Source: Comamonas_F sp047606565 (GTDB lineage Bacteria; Pseudomonadota; Gammaproteobacteria; Burkholderiales; Burkholderiaceae_C). Taken from it: a stretch of DNA of 64,000 bases. The stretch lies in the NCBI GenBank assembly GCA_047606565.1, contig JASGEH010000122.1:7913-71912 (forward strand). Direction: 5' to 3'. Shown here in pieces: positions 8,896-17,540 of this stretch (positions within the stretch are counted from its first letter, which is position 1; the number at the start of each line of letters is the position of its first letter). The position numbers and the translations under genes are program-made. Under the pieces are notes generated by a model. The model saw only the letters and a list, made by a program, of their open reading frames with translations. It was not told the DNA's origin and ran no database searches.

Positions 8896-10322
8896 GGCTG
8901 GATGGCGGTTGGGGTTGTCGTTGCGGGGAGGGAAGTCGGAGCCAGGTAGTCGAGCCAGGCGCGGTATTGATTCCGCATGGGAAGCTCTGTGGCGAGGCGG
9001 CCGGTGATCGCGCCGTTCGGCTCCACTGTGTCATGGGCGATGCCGCGGGCGTAGACCAGCCACTCGAAGCCGTCGGCGGCGAGGCCAGTCTGAATGCGTT
9101 CGAAGGCTTCGAGGTCGTCGGTCTGGATCAGGGATGCGGCGGAGTGCGAGACGTTCAGGTAGCGCACGACATCGCGATTGATCTTGTCGGGAGCGCCCTT
9201 GAGCAGGATGGGAAACACCTGGATCTCGGTACGGTCGACCGAGATGGGGTTGATGACCCGAATGTGCTGGGCGGCCGACTGGAGGACGACGTTGGGATAG
9301 ATGATGGCGTTGTGCCAGTCGGGCTGCAGGATCTCGCGCGTGCGCTGCTCGCCGTGCCGTTCGATCAGCAAGGCACGGTAGCGTTCGAATTCTGCCCCCG
9401 AGCGCTTGTCTGAAAACGGCATGCTGCCGCAGTAGCTGTGGCCTTGCGCAAAGGCGTGCAGCGGGATTTCGTCGAGGGCCTTGCTGGGGTTGGCGCCGTT
9501 GGTTTTTCCGCCGCTGCCGATCTGGGGGCCTTCCTCATCGCCGCTGCGGCGCTTGAACTGGCGGCCGTCTTCGCGCATGGTCGAGGCGTGCGAAAAGAAG
9601 GGGTGGTACAGGTCGTTGAGGTTTTCGAGCTGGTGTTTCCAGTTGCCGCGGAATTCGTAGCGATGGACGCCGCCGGTGACGAGCAGTTGGCCGTCCGGCG
9701 AGAGAGCGACGAGGTCGTCGATGTGACGGCGGATGGGGCCGAGGAACTCACTCAGCGGAACGCCCTCGGGACTGAAGCTGGCAAAGATGAAGCCTTGGTA
9801 AGACGCGACACGGGGCAGTTGCACCATGCCGAGTTCGGGGTTCTTGAGGTCGATGCAATCCTTGTAGCCGGCGCGCAGCGGAACGCCCTGGAGCGCGCCG
9901 TCGGTGGCGAAGGCCCAGCCGTGATAGAGGCAGCGAAAGAGCTTGGTGTTGCCCGAGTCCTCGTTGCAGACCACGGCGCCGCGGTGTCCGCAGCGGTTGA
10001 ACAGGACGTGCACCGCACCGTCGCGATGGCGGACGAGTACCACGGGCTTTCCGGCGAGGACGAGGGTCACGAAATCGCCGAGCTGGGGGATCTGCGACTC
10101 ATGCCCGACATACAGCCAGGTGCGGCTCCACAGGCGCTCCATTTCGAGCTCGAAGATGGCTGGGTCCTGGTAAAGAGAACGGTGGATGCGGTCGGGGCGG
10201 ACCAGGGCTCTCAGCTTGTCTTCCGAGGGAACGGTGGGTTTGAAGTGCAGCGGTTGTGCGACGGGTGTGCCATTGCCGGCACGCGTGTGAGGGCTGGCGT
10301 ATTCTGCGGTAGGGCAGGGCAT
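8892..10322 (-). CDS. Rieske aromatic-ring-hydroxylating dioxygenase, alpha subunit
   Basis: A 476-residue catalytic subunit. The Rieske [2Fe-2S] ligands are Cys111, His113, Cys131 and His134 (NRCGHRG and FRCLYHGWAF). The mononuclear Fe site is in NDLYHPFFSH, with His240 and His245 and the bridging Asp237. The enzyme would add O2 to an aromatic ring, taking electrons from a reductase. No ferredoxin or reductase gene is beside it, so electrons must come from a partner elsewhere. It follows, by 29 bp, the receptor gene of an ABC importer, so the imported compound is probably its substrate: an aromatic acid or, in this sulfur-rich context, an aromatic sulfonate. The exact substrate is unknown. 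Confidence 0.9.
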   Translation of the reverse strand: MPCPTAEYASPHTRAGNGTPVAQPLHFKPTVPSEDKLRALVRPDRIHRSLYQDPAIFELEMERLWSRTWLYVGHESQIPQLGDFVTLVLAGKPVVLVRHRDGAVHVLFNRCGHRGAVVCNEDSGNTKLFRCLYHGWAFATDGALQGVPLRAGYKDCIDLKNPELGMVQLPRVASYQGFIFASFSPEGVPLSEFLGPIRRHIDDLVALSPDGQLLVTGGVHRYEFRGNWKHQLENLNDLYHPFFSHASTMREDGRQFKRRSGDEEGPQIGSGGKTNGANPSKALDEIPLHAFAQGHSYCGSMPFSDKRSGAEFERYRALLIERHGEQRTREILQPDWHNAIIYPNVVLQSAAQHIRVINPISVDRTEIQVFPILLKGAPDKINRDVVRYLNVSHSAASLIQTDDLEAFERIQTGLAADGFEWLVYARGIAHDTVEPNGAITGRLATELPMRNQYRAWLDYLAPTSLPATTTPTAIQP

Positions 10323-10351
10323 GATGGGCCTCTTTGGACGGGGTCGGGTAC

Positions 10352-11413
10352 TCAGCGTGTGGTCGGGGCGGCAGGCACGGCCTGAGCGGTGCGGTGATCG
10401 ATGAAGATTTCGTCAGGGGCCTTTTCCGAGATCTGGAAGAACACGCGGGATTTGGCGAGCTTGGCGTCGTCGAGCTGCACCGAGCGGGGCAGGTAGGGAA
10501 CGGTGTTGTCCCAGGCCTGGTTGCGGATGGCGGCGGGGAAGGCTTGGGTGATTTCTGCCGAGTCGGCGAAGTAGGCGAATACGGCGTCGCGGGCCTGGTC
10601 CTTGTTGCTGTGGATCAGGTCGAGGGCGCGCTGCACGGCACGGAGGTATCTGCCGATGGCCTCGCTGCGCTGGTTCAGTACATCCGTGCGGGCGATCTGC
10701 ACGGTGTATTCGAAATCGGTTTGTTCCTTGAGGTCGAGGGCGGGGTCGACAAGCTTGACGCCGTAGCCTTCGATTGTGGCCTGCTCGATGGCGGGCGATG
10801 AGTTGACGAAGGCGTCGATGCGGCCGGCTTTGAGGGCTGCCAGTTGGGCGGCGACGGTGGGGATGTTGACCAGCTTGATGTCGTTGTCGGCGACCTGGGC
10901 GTTTTTCAGGACGAAGCGTGCGAACTCGCCGGTCGAGCCGCCGATGTCGGTGACGGCGATGGTCTTGGCGCGCAGCAGGGCGCCCTTGTTCGCCAGCGTG
11001 GCCTGGCCGGAGAGGGCGTTCAGGCCGGGGAGATCGGTTCGCGCGACGATGGCTTGCGGAAAGCCCTGCACACCGGTAGCGAAGGCCTTGAGCGGTTGAC
11101 CCTTGACGACGGCTTGCGAGGCGTTCTTGATGCCGACGATGCCGATGTCTGCACTGGCACCCACCACCGATGCCACTGCGTTGGAGCCGCCGTTACCGTC
11201 GGCGATGCTCACGTCCAGGCCCTCTTGCTTGAAGTAGCCGAGCTGCTGGGCCACATAGACGGGCGCAAAGATCAGGTTGGAGACCGAGGTCACGACCTTG
11301 AGCTGTTCGGCGGCATGGGCAGCAGGCGCAAAAACCAGCAACGCGGTGGCCAGCCAGCCCGCAACGTGAGGGGCGCGCAGCGAAAACAGGTTCAGGGAGA
11401 CGAGTTTCATCAT
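10352..11413 (-). CDS. NitT/TauT-family ABC substrate-binding protein
   Basis: A 353-residue periplasmic receptor of the SsuA/TauA/NMT1 fold. An N-terminal signal peptide ends near APAAHAAEQ. The mature part has LIFAPVYVAQQLGYFKQEGL and DIGIVGIKNASQAVVKGQ, typical of alkanesulfonate, taurine or aromatic acid receptors. Of the possible starts I chose the ATG at 11413, preceded by AAAGGA at 8 nt; the upstream frame reads as non-conserved sequence. It serves the two permeases and ATPase encoded just upstream in the operon and probably delivers the substrate of the adjacent dioxygenase. Confidence 0.88.
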   Translation of the reverse strand: MMKLVSLNLFSLRAPHVAGWLATALLVFAPAAHAAEQLKVVTSVSNLIFAPVYVAQQLGYFKQEGLDVSIADGNGGSNAVASVVGASADIGIVGIKNASQAVVKGQPLKAFATGVQGFPQAIVARTDLPGLNALSGQATLANKGALLRAKTIAVTDIGGSTGEFARFVLKNAQVADNDIKLVNIPTVAAQLAALKAGRIDAFVNSSPAIEQATIEGYGVKLVDPALDLKEQTDFEYTVQIARTDVLNQRSEAIGRYLRAVQRALDLIHSNKDQARDAVFAYFADSAEITQAFPAAIRNQAWDNTVPYLPRSVQLDDAKLAKSRVFFQISEKAPDEIFIDHRTAQAVPAAPTTR

Positions 11414-11456
11414 GGTGTGTGTCCTTTGCATGGGGGTCGAAGGGAAATCCTGAGGC

Positions 11457-12227
11457 TCAGTTCTGAAGGCGCCAGCGTGTGCGGCGTGCCAGCCAGCTGA
11501 CCAGCGAGCCGCTGGCTGCGCCGAGCAACGTGACGCAGGCAATGGCGCTGAAGGTGCCGGCAGTGTTCATGGCCGCGGCGTTGTTCTTTGCGAGCAACCC
11601 GAGCCCGCCTGCGGAGGCGACGATTTCTGCGCTGGTCACGGCGACGAAGGCATAGGGCACCGCGATGCGCAGCGAGGCGAGCGTCCAGCCGAGCGATGCG
11701 GGAAGGTAGAGCAGGCGCAGGCGCTGCAGGGGCGTTGCGCCGTAGAGGTGGAGCGCGTTGTTCATGGTTTGCGGCAGGCTGCGCATGCCTTCGTAGCCGG
11801 CAAAGAAGAAAAAGAACGAGACCGTGAGGCTTGCCAGCACAAACTTCTGCAGATCACCGGTGCCGAACCAGAGGATGAACAGGGGAATGAGCGCGACCTT
11901 GGGCAATGCGAATCCCACCTTTACGAAGGGCATCACGATGTGTTCGCAGCGCTGGGAGGCGCCGGCCAGTAGGCCCAGAAGCAGGCCGGAACTTCCGCCG
12001 GCCAGCAGGCTGATGGCCACGATGCGGGTGGTGTCCCACGCGGCGCGCTGCAGCACGCCGCGCTTGAGCCAGGCGAGGCTTTGCGCGTAGATGTCTGAAG
12101 GCGTGCTGGCCAGCAAGGTGTCGATGTAGCGCCCGGAAGACCATTCCCAGGCGGCCAGCACGGCGATGAGCAGAATCAGCTGGCGGATTGCGATCTCGCC
12201 CCGGTGTGGCGTGCGAGGTTCAATCAT
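11457..12227 (-). CDS. ABC transporter permease, NitT/TauT (SsuC-like), second permease
   Basis: A 256-residue inner-membrane protein with about six hydrophobic segments and the EAA-type coupling loop near LYGATPLQRLRLLYLPASL. It has the family stretch KVALIPLFILWFGTGD. The ATG at 12227 overlaps the end of the ATPase gene by 8 bp, indicating translational coupling. Two different permeases (this one and the product at 13020) would form a heterodimeric channel, unlike the single-permease Ssu and Tau systems of E. coli. Confidence 0.87.
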   Translation of the reverse strand: MIEPRTPHRGEIAIRQLILLIAVLAAWEWSSGRYIDTLLASTPSDIYAQSLAWLKRGVLQRAAWDTTRIVAISLLAGGSSGLLLGLLAGASQRCEHIVMPFVKVGFALPKVALIPLFILWFGTGDLQKFVLASLTVSFFFFFAGYEGMRSLPQTMNNALHLYGATPLQRLRLLYLPASLGWTLASLRIAVPYAFVAVTSAEIVASAGGLGLLAKNNAAAMNTAGTFSAIACVTLLGAASGSLVSWLARRTRWRLQN

Positions 12228-13017
12228 GGATGTGTTCCTGCTCGGGCGTGAGCCATTGCCACAGTTGGGCGTAGAGAACGGCCTGCACATCCTGCGGCGG
12301 GGGCTGTTCGCCCGTGCGGGGCACTTGCAGTTCGTGGATCAACTGCGCCGGGCGCTTGCTGAACACCAGGATACGATCGGACAGGGAGATGGCTTCGTGC
12401 AAGTCGTGGGTGACCAGCATCACGGTCAATGCCAAGGCATCGACCAGCCGTCGCAGTTCGAGCTGCATGACCAGACGGGTCTGTGCGTCGAGCGCGCCCA
12501 GGGGTTCGTCGAGCAGCAGGAACTCGGGGCTGTAGATCAGCGTGCGCGCGAGACTGACGCGTTTTCGCATGCCGCCGCTCAACTGGTTGGGGTAGTGCCG
12601 CTCGAATCCGGCCAGGCCGACGCGCGCGAGCATCTCGGCGGCGCGGGCGTGCCTCTGCGGTTTGGCGATGCGCTGGATTTCGAGCGGAAGGGCGACGTTG
12701 TCGAGCAGGTTGCGCCAGCCGAACAGGGCATCGTCCTGGGTCATGTAGCCGACCCGGCGATTGGGCCCACCGACGGTCAGGCCGTCGAATGCGACTTCGC
12801 CTTCGTCTGCGGCCATCAAGCCGGCGGTGAGGTTCAGGATGGTGCTCTTGCCGCAGCCCGAGGGGCCGATGAGCGAGACGAACTGGCCGCGCTGGACGGA
12901 GAACGAGACGTTGTCGAGTGCCTGCGTGGTGGCGCCCTTGACCTCGAAGGCCTTGCTCACGCCCAGCAGCTTGAGCAGCGGATCGGCGACGGCATGGAAT
13001 GTGACGGCGGCGCTCAT
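12220..13017 (-). CDS. ABC transporter ATP-binding protein, NitT/TauT (SsuB-like)
   Basis: A 265-residue ATPase. Walker A GPSGCGKST is at residues 51-59, the signature LSGGM at 146-150, Walker B LLLDEP at 167-172, and the switch His in VTHDLHEA. It powers import by the two flanking permeases. The ATG at 13017 is 2 bp after the end of the first permease gene. The sequence class covers sulfonate, nitrate and aromatic acid uptake, so it does not fix the substrate. Confidence 0.9.
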   Translation of the reverse strand: MSAAVTFHAVADPLLKLLGVSKAFEVKGATTQALDNVSFSVQRGQFVSLIGPSGCGKSTILNLTAGLMAADEGEVAFDGLTVGGPNRRVGYMTQDDALFGWRNLLDNVALPLEIQRIAKPQRHARAAEMLARVGLAGFERHYPNQLSGGMRKRVSLARTLIYSPEFLLLDEPLGALDAQTRLVMQLELRRLVDALALTVMLVTHDLHEAISLSDRILVFSKRPAQLIHELQVPRTGEQPPPQDVQAVLYAQLWQWLTPEQEHIHD

Positions 13018-13019
13018 GT

Positions 13020-13844
13020 CTAACTCCCGGCCGGTGCGCTGAGCGCCCGATCGACGGCATGCAGCAGCACCACGGTGATGGCGCCGAGCACGGCCAGTAG
13101 GGCCAGCACGCCGTTGGCGTCCATGTCGGATGCGGCATAGACCAGGGCGTAGCCCAGCCCTGAAGTGGAACTGGTCATCTCGCCCACGATGGCGCCGTGG
13201 AACGCGTAGACGAGTCCTTGCTGCAGTCCCAGTGCGACATAGGGTCGTGCTGCAGGGAGGCGGACCTTGATGGCGAGTGTCCATGGGCTGGCGCCCATGA
13301 GGCTGGCCGCGTTGAGCAGGTCCTGGCTGGTCTGGCGAACGCCGCTGTAGACGTTGAAGAAAACCATGAAGAAGCCGGTGACGCAGGCCATGAAGACCAC
13401 CGGCAGGGAGCCGACGCCGAACCACAGCAGCAGCAGCGGGGCCAGGATGATCTTGGGCAGTGCATACAGGCCGTAGATGAACGGCGCGAGTATCCGGTCA
13501 AGCAAGGGCAGGGAGCCCAGCAGCAGGGCTATGCCCATACCGAAGACGGCAGCGAGTATGAAACCGATGACGGTATTGAACAGCGTGGCCGCGAGGTGTT
13601 GCCAAAGGTAGCCATCGAGGGCCCACGCCACGATCTGGCGCCCGATGTCGAGCGGATTGCTGAGGTAGTAGGCGTTGAAAAGTACTCCTGAGCCCAGTTG
13701 CCAGACGACCAGGGCAGCCAGGATGGACGAAGCGCTCCAGAGTGAGCCGGAGCCCGGCAGCCGGCTCCATTGACCGGAACGCTCACGGGAAGGGGCGGGA
13801 CACGCGCGGGTAGCCGCGTCCAGGGACGGAGTGCTTGGATTCAT
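13020..13844 (-). CDS. ABC transporter permease, NitT/TauT (SsuC-like), first permease
   Basis: First gene of the minus-strand importer/dioxygenase operon; 274 residues with a short hydrophilic N-terminus and about six membrane spans. Family stretches are YALPKIILAPLLLLWFGVG and the EAA loop AASLMGASPWTLAIKVRLP. The promoter should lie in the AT-rich 165 bp separating it from the LysR gene. It pairs with the second permease encoded two genes downstream. Confidence 0.87.
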   Translation of the reverse strand: MNPSTPSLDAATRACPAPSRERSGQWSRLPGSGSLWSASSILAALVVWQLGSGVLFNAYYLSNPLDIGRQIVAWALDGYLWQHLAATLFNTVIGFILAAVFGMGIALLLGSLPLLDRILAPFIYGLYALPKIILAPLLLLWFGVGSLPVVFMACVTGFFMVFFNVYSGVRQTSQDLLNAASLMGASPWTLAIKVRLPAARPYVALGLQQGLVYAFHGAIVGEMTSSTSGLGYALVYAASDMDANGVLALLAVLGAITVVLLHAVDRALSAPAGS

Positions 13845-13910
13845 CTTGGTGCAGTTGGGGCAGTGCCGCTGTCGCCCAGGTGTCCGAGCGAGGTGGCTGC
13901 TTCATCGTTG

Positions 13911-13930
13911 CAACAAATATAGTTTTGTTG
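13911..13930. promoter_or_regulatory. Inverted repeat in the AT-rich promoter region of the dioxygenase operon
   Basis: CAACAAA and TTTGTTG form perfect 7-bp arms around a 6-bp spacer. The site is 67-86 bp upstream of the first permease start and next to a strikingly AT-rich run (about 13931-13975) in otherwise GC-rich DNA. On the minus strand TATATT (13921-13916) could be a -10 box, overlapping the dyad. It is a candidate binding site for the LysR-type protein encoded immediately upstream. The regulator assignment is inference. Confidence 0.5.
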
Positions 13931-14009
13931 ATATGAATCCTGATAATTTATTTTTTATTTTGAATAATTGAAAAATGGATAACGCTGGCCGAATCGATCC
14001 GTGGTGGTC

Positions 14010-14960
14010 TCAGTACCAAGTGACGCCGTCGATGAGGCGGACTGGCGTGCTGGCGGGATCCTTCAAGGCCTGAAATAGCGAGCCATCGAGGCTGCGCTGC
14101 ACGAAAGCGTCGGCGGCGGACGATGCGCTGCCGCCTTTGCGCTGGAGCAGACCGACGTCTCTTGCAATGTGGGCGCCGGTGATGGGCAGGACGTCGAAGC
14201 GGGCCGGGTCGATGGTCAGCAACGTCAGCGCAGGCAGGATGGCAACGCCCTGGCCGGCTGCGACGAGACCCAGCACGGTTTCGATGCGCGCCAGCATGTG
14301 GCGGGTGTTGAGGTAGAGGCCTTGGTCACGCAACGCATGCTCGATGGTTGCACGGATGCTGGTGCCGGGCAGGGTGCTCAACAGCGGGTATTGCAGCAAA
14401 TCGCTCAGGGTGAGGCGTGATCGCTTCGACAGGACATGTCCGGCAGGCAGCACGGCATAGAAGCGTTCGCGGTAGAGTGGCTGGAACGCCAGTGTTCCGG
14501 GCCGTTCAGGGGCAGCACCGAAGCCGAAGTCGGCGGCTGCGCTTTCGATGAGATCCTGCACGATGGCAAAACTGTCTTCGTTGAGCTGGATCTCGATCTC
14601 GGGAAACTGGCTGGCGAAGACATTGATGGCCTGCGGCAGGATGGCTGCGGACACCGAGGGTGTGGAGGCGATAACGATGCGACCTCGTGCGAGCTGGGAT
14701 TGCTGCCGCATTTCGAGGACGGCCATGTCGACGTCGGCGAGCATCTGGCGGGCGCGATTGAGAAAGCGCTTGCCCTCGGCCGTCAGTGTGACGCTGCGGG
14801 TGGTGCGGCTCAGCAGGCTGACTTCGAGCACCTGCTCCAGTTCCTTGATCTGTGCGCTGAGCGAGGGCTGGGAGATGCCGAGCCGTTCGGCCGCCCGGCT
14901 GAATTGGCATTCTTCGGCGACGGCGACAAAACTGCGAAGCTTGCCGAGGCTGATGGGCAT
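14010..14960 (-). CDS. LysR-family transcriptional regulator
   Basis: 316 residues, standard LysR length. Residues 1-60 form the winged HTH (LRSFVAVAEECQFSRAAERL, then ISQPSLSAQIKELE). The remainder is the periplasmic-binding-like co-inducer domain. The ATG at 14960 is chosen because the HTH begins directly after it; the frame continues upstream to 15629 without family similarity. It lies upstream of and in the same direction as the importer/dioxygenase operon and probably controls it. It is the only transcription factor visible in the window. It is not clearly CysB or Cbl, so I leave it unnamed. Confidence 0.9.
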   Translation of the reverse strand: MPISLGKLRSFVAVAEECQFSRAAERLGISQPSLSAQIKELEQVLEVSLLSRTTRSVTLTAEGKRFLNRARQMLADVDMAVLEMRQQSQLARGRIVIASTPSVSAAILPQAINVFASQFPEIEIQLNEDSFAIVQDLIESAAADFGFGAAPERPGTLAFQPLYRERFYAVLPAGHVLSKRSRLTLSDLLQYPLLSTLPGTSIRATIEHALRDQGLYLNTRHMLARIETVLGLVAAGQGVAILPALTLLTIDPARFDVLPITGAHIARDVGLLQRKGGSASSAADAFVQRSLDGSLFQALKDPASTPVRLIDGVTWY

Positions 14961-15083
14961 GGCGATGCGTGGCGTTGGGTGTGAAAGAGGCGAGTCGCGA
15001 GTGTCCCACGAACAGGCGAATGCAGATGCTTGCGCATCGCCGATGATCGGGGGATATCCATCACTCAAGTGCTTCGGTTGCCC

Positions 15084-15578
15084 ATGAGCAGAAAAGACCC
15101 CGTCAGCGAAACCCCGGCCACGCAGTGGCTCAAGCGGCACGGCGTGGCCTACACCGGTCATGCCTACGGCTACGTGGACCACGGCGGCGCGCAGCACAGC
15201 GCGCAGGTGCTGGGGCTGGACCTGCACGCGGTGGTCAAGACACTGGTCATGCAGGACCAGGACGCGCGGCCGCTGCTGGTGCTGATGCACGGCGACCGCC
15301 AGGTCTCGACCAAGAACCTGGCGCGCCAGATCGGCGCCAAGTCGGTCGCGCCCTGCACGCCCGAGGTGGCCCAGCGCCACAGCGGCTACCTGGTGGGCGG
15401 CACCTCGCCCTTCGGCACGCGGCGGGCCATGCCGGTCTACATCGAGCGGAGCATCCTGGCGCTGCCGCGCATCGCCATCAACGGCGGGCGGCGCGGCTAT
15501 CTGGTGCAGATCGAGCCCCGGGCCTGCGTGGACGTGCTCGGCGCCCAGTTGGTGGATTGCGCACTGCCGCTGGTTTGA
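15084..15578 (+). CDS. YbaK/EbsC-family aminoacyl-tRNA deacylase
   Basis: 164 residues of the YbaK editing-domain fold, which hydrolyses mischarged tRNA such as Cys-tRNA(Pro). Typical stretches are AQHSAQVLGLDLHAVVKTLV, the basic STKNLARQIG, GYLVGGTSPFGTRR and the conserved GGRRGYLVQI near the C-terminus. I chose the ATG at 15084 (MSRKDPVSETPATQWL) over one at 15030. It is divergent from the LysR gene and separates the dioxygenase operon from the sulfur island; it probably belongs to the ancestral chromosome. The precise tRNA substrate is not determinable. Confidence 0.88.
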   Translation: MSRKDPVSETPATQWLKRHGVAYTGHAYGYVDHGGAQHSAQVLGLDLHAVVKTLVMQDQDARPLLVLMHGDRQVSTKNLARQIGAKSVAPCTPEVAQRHSGYLVGGTSPFGTRRAMPVYIERSILALPRIAINGGRRGYLVQIEPRACVDVLGAQLVDCALPLV

Positions 15579-15653
15579 AAACTGTTGCGTCTTCAGCAGC
15601 TTTCCCGCATTCCGCTGCGGGTGCGGCAAATCGGGTGCTTATGAATAAAACGT

Positions 15654-15683
15654 CATAACCTAGACTGTAAATATTTGATTTCC
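15654..15683. promoter_or_regulatory. Shared upstream element, copy 1 (CATAACCTAGAC type)
   Basis: Starts with CATAACCTAGAC, then AAATATT at 15669 and GATTTCC at 15677. The same element occurs at 33029-33058 with equal internal spacing and 23 of 30 identical bases. It lies 92 bp before the first MetQ gene in an AT-rich patch. It is a candidate operator or promoter element; the binding protein is unknown. Confidence 0.55.
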
Positions 15684-15774
15684 AAACAAGTCGCCATGGC
15701 CACAATCGCCGTTTGCCGCCAGCCTGCCGCATGTCGAGGGGCGTTTCGTGCGGCGCTAATTTGGAGATCGACGC

Positions 15775-16620
15775 ATGACTGCCCCTCTGGCCAGCCGCCG
15801 CCGTTTCGTGGCCGGCGTGGCGCTTTCCTCGGTTTTTTCCCTGACGCTGGCGTTGCTGCCAGGCCTGGCGGCCGCCGCCGACAAGCTGCGCATCGGCGTC
15901 GTGCCTGGTGCCTATGCCGATTCGGTGGCGGTTGCCGCCCAGGAGGCCCGGGCCCAGGGCATCGCGGTCGAGGTCATCGAGTTCACCGACTGGACCACGC
16001 CCAACGTGGCCGTCGACTCGGGTGACATCGACATCAACTACTTCCAGCACCAGCCCTTCCTGGCCAACGCGATCAAGAAGCAGGGCTTCAAGCTGGCCAG
16101 CGCGGGCACCGGCATCCTGGCCAACGTGGGCCTGTACTCGCTCAAGCACAAGCGCATAGAGGACGTGCCCGTCGGCGGCAAGGTCGGCATCGCCAATGAC
16201 CCGGTCAACCAGGGGCGCGGCCTGCTGCTGTTGCAGAAGGTGGGCCTGATCAAGCTCAAGCCGGGCGTCGGCTACCTGGGCACGCTCGACGACATCACCG
16301 ACAACCCGAAGAAGCTGAACTTCGTCGAGGTCGAGGGGCCGCAACTGGTGCGCATCACCAAGGACGTCGACATCGCCCAGGGCTACCCGCACTTCATCGT
16401 CGCGGCCAAGGCCTTCGACCCTTCCAGTGGGCTGGCCTATTCGGGCATCGAGGATGCGCAGTTCGCCATCCAGTTCGTGGTCAAGCAAGACCGCGTGAAC
16501 GACCCGGTGGTGCAGAAGTTCATCCGCATCTACCAGGGCTCGCCCGCCGTCAAGGCCGAGACGCACAAGGCCTTCTCCAACGACGACCGGCTCTACACCC
16601 TGGCCTGGACCAAGCCCTGA
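15775..16620 (+). CDS. MetQ/NlpA-family ABC substrate-binding protein (1)
   Basis: 281 residues. The N-terminus carries RRRFVAG at residues 8-14 followed by a hydrophobic stretch, a possible Tat-type signal, ending near LAAAADK with no lipobox Cys. The mature part has the family signature EFTDWTTPN, DINYFQHQPFL and NDPVNQGRGLLLLQK. It should be a soluble periplasmic receptor for a methionine-like or organosulfur ligand. GGAG lies 8 nt before the ATG. First gene of the large plus-strand series, with a shared regulatory element upstream. MetN and MetI are two genes downstream. Confidence 0.9.
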   Translation: MTAPLASRRRFVAGVALSSVFSLTLALLPGLAAAADKLRIGVVPGAYADSVAVAAQEARAQGIAVEVIEFTDWTTPNVAVDSGDIDINYFQHQPFLANAIKKQGFKLASAGTGILANVGLYSLKHKRIEDVPVGGKVGIANDPVNQGRGLLLLQKVGLIKLKPGVGYLGTLDDITDNPKKLNFVEVEGPQLVRITKDVDIAQGYPHFIVAAKAFDPSSGLAYSGIEDAQFAIQFVVKQDRVNDPVVQKFIRIYQGSPAVKAETHKAFSNDDRLYTLAWTKP

Positions 16621-16677
16621 ACCCGCCAAAGCGCATGAAGTAAGCGCATCAGAGCGCAATTCAAAGAAGGAAACCGC

Positions 16678-17508
16678 ATGAAAAATTCTCTCAATCTCTC
16701 TCGCCGCTGGGTGATGGCCGGCCTCGCCAGCCTGGCGCTGGCCACGGCCGCCGCCGCGCAGCCGCTCGAAGTCGTCAAGGTCGGCTCGACCCCCGGGGTG
16801 ACCGCCGACGCGGTGCAGGCCCTGGTGGCCGAGGGCAAGCGCAATGGTCTGGACATCCGTCTGGTCGAGTTCACCGACTGGACGCTGCCCAACGAGGCCC
16901 TCAACAACGGCGACATCGACCTCAACTTCTTCCAGCACCAGGCCTTCCTGAACAACGTCATCAAGGAGCGCGGCTACAAGCTGGAGCTGATCGGCCTGGG
17001 CCTGCTGCAGAACATTGGCATCTATTCCAACCGCATCCGCTCGCTCGACGCCGTGCCGCCCAAGGCCAAGGTGGCGCTCGCCAACGACCCGGTCAACCAG
17101 GGCCGTGGCCTGCTGCTGCTGCAAAAGGCCGGCCTCATCAAGCTGCGCCACGGCACTGACCCCGGCGCCCGCGTGGATGACGTCATCGACAACCCCAAGC
17201 AGCTGAAGTTCTTCGAGATCGAGGGGCCGCAGCTCATCCATTCGCTGCAGGACGTGGACCTGGCGGTGGTCTGGCCCAGCCACTTCGTCAACGCCGGCAA
17301 GAAGGAACAGGCCAGCCAGGCGCTGCTGTACTCCGGCATCGCCGACACCTTCTACGCCATGGGCTTCGCCGCGCGCAGCGACCGCGCCCAGGAGCCCAAG
17401 CTGCGCAAGTTCGTCGCGCTGTTCCAGCACTCGCCCGAGGTGCGCCGCGTGATTGCCGACCGCTTCGACGGCAACGACAAGCTGTACACGCTGCCGTGGC
17501 AGCACTGA
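16678..17508 (+). CDS. MetQ/NlpA-family ABC substrate-binding protein (2)
   Basis: 276 residues with a Sec signal peptide ending near ATAAAAQ and no lipobox. Family marks are EFTDWTLPN, LNFFQHQAFLNNVI and NDPVNQGRGLLLLQK. A strong GAAGGA precedes the ATG. It is a paralogue of the preceding gene, and both receptors precede one MetN/MetI pair, so they probably share that channel with different ligand specificities. Unlike the preceding protein it keeps the pattern VVWPSHFVNAG in the binding cleft region. Confidence 0.9.
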   Translation: MKNSLNLSRRWVMAGLASLALATAAAAQPLEVVKVGSTPGVTADAVQALVAEGKRNGLDIRLVEFTDWTLPNEALNNGDIDLNFFQHQAFLNNVIKERGYKLELIGLGLLQNIGIYSNRIRSLDAVPPKAKVALANDPVNQGRGLLLLQKAGLIKLRHGTDPGARVDDVIDNPKQLKFFEIEGPQLIHSLQDVDLAVVWPSHFVNAGKKEQASQALLYSGIADTFYAMGFAARSDRAQEPKLRKFVALFQHSPEVRRVIADRFDGNDKLYTLPWQH

Positions 17509-17540
17509 AGCTGAATGTGAACACGCGAGGACACGCCCCC

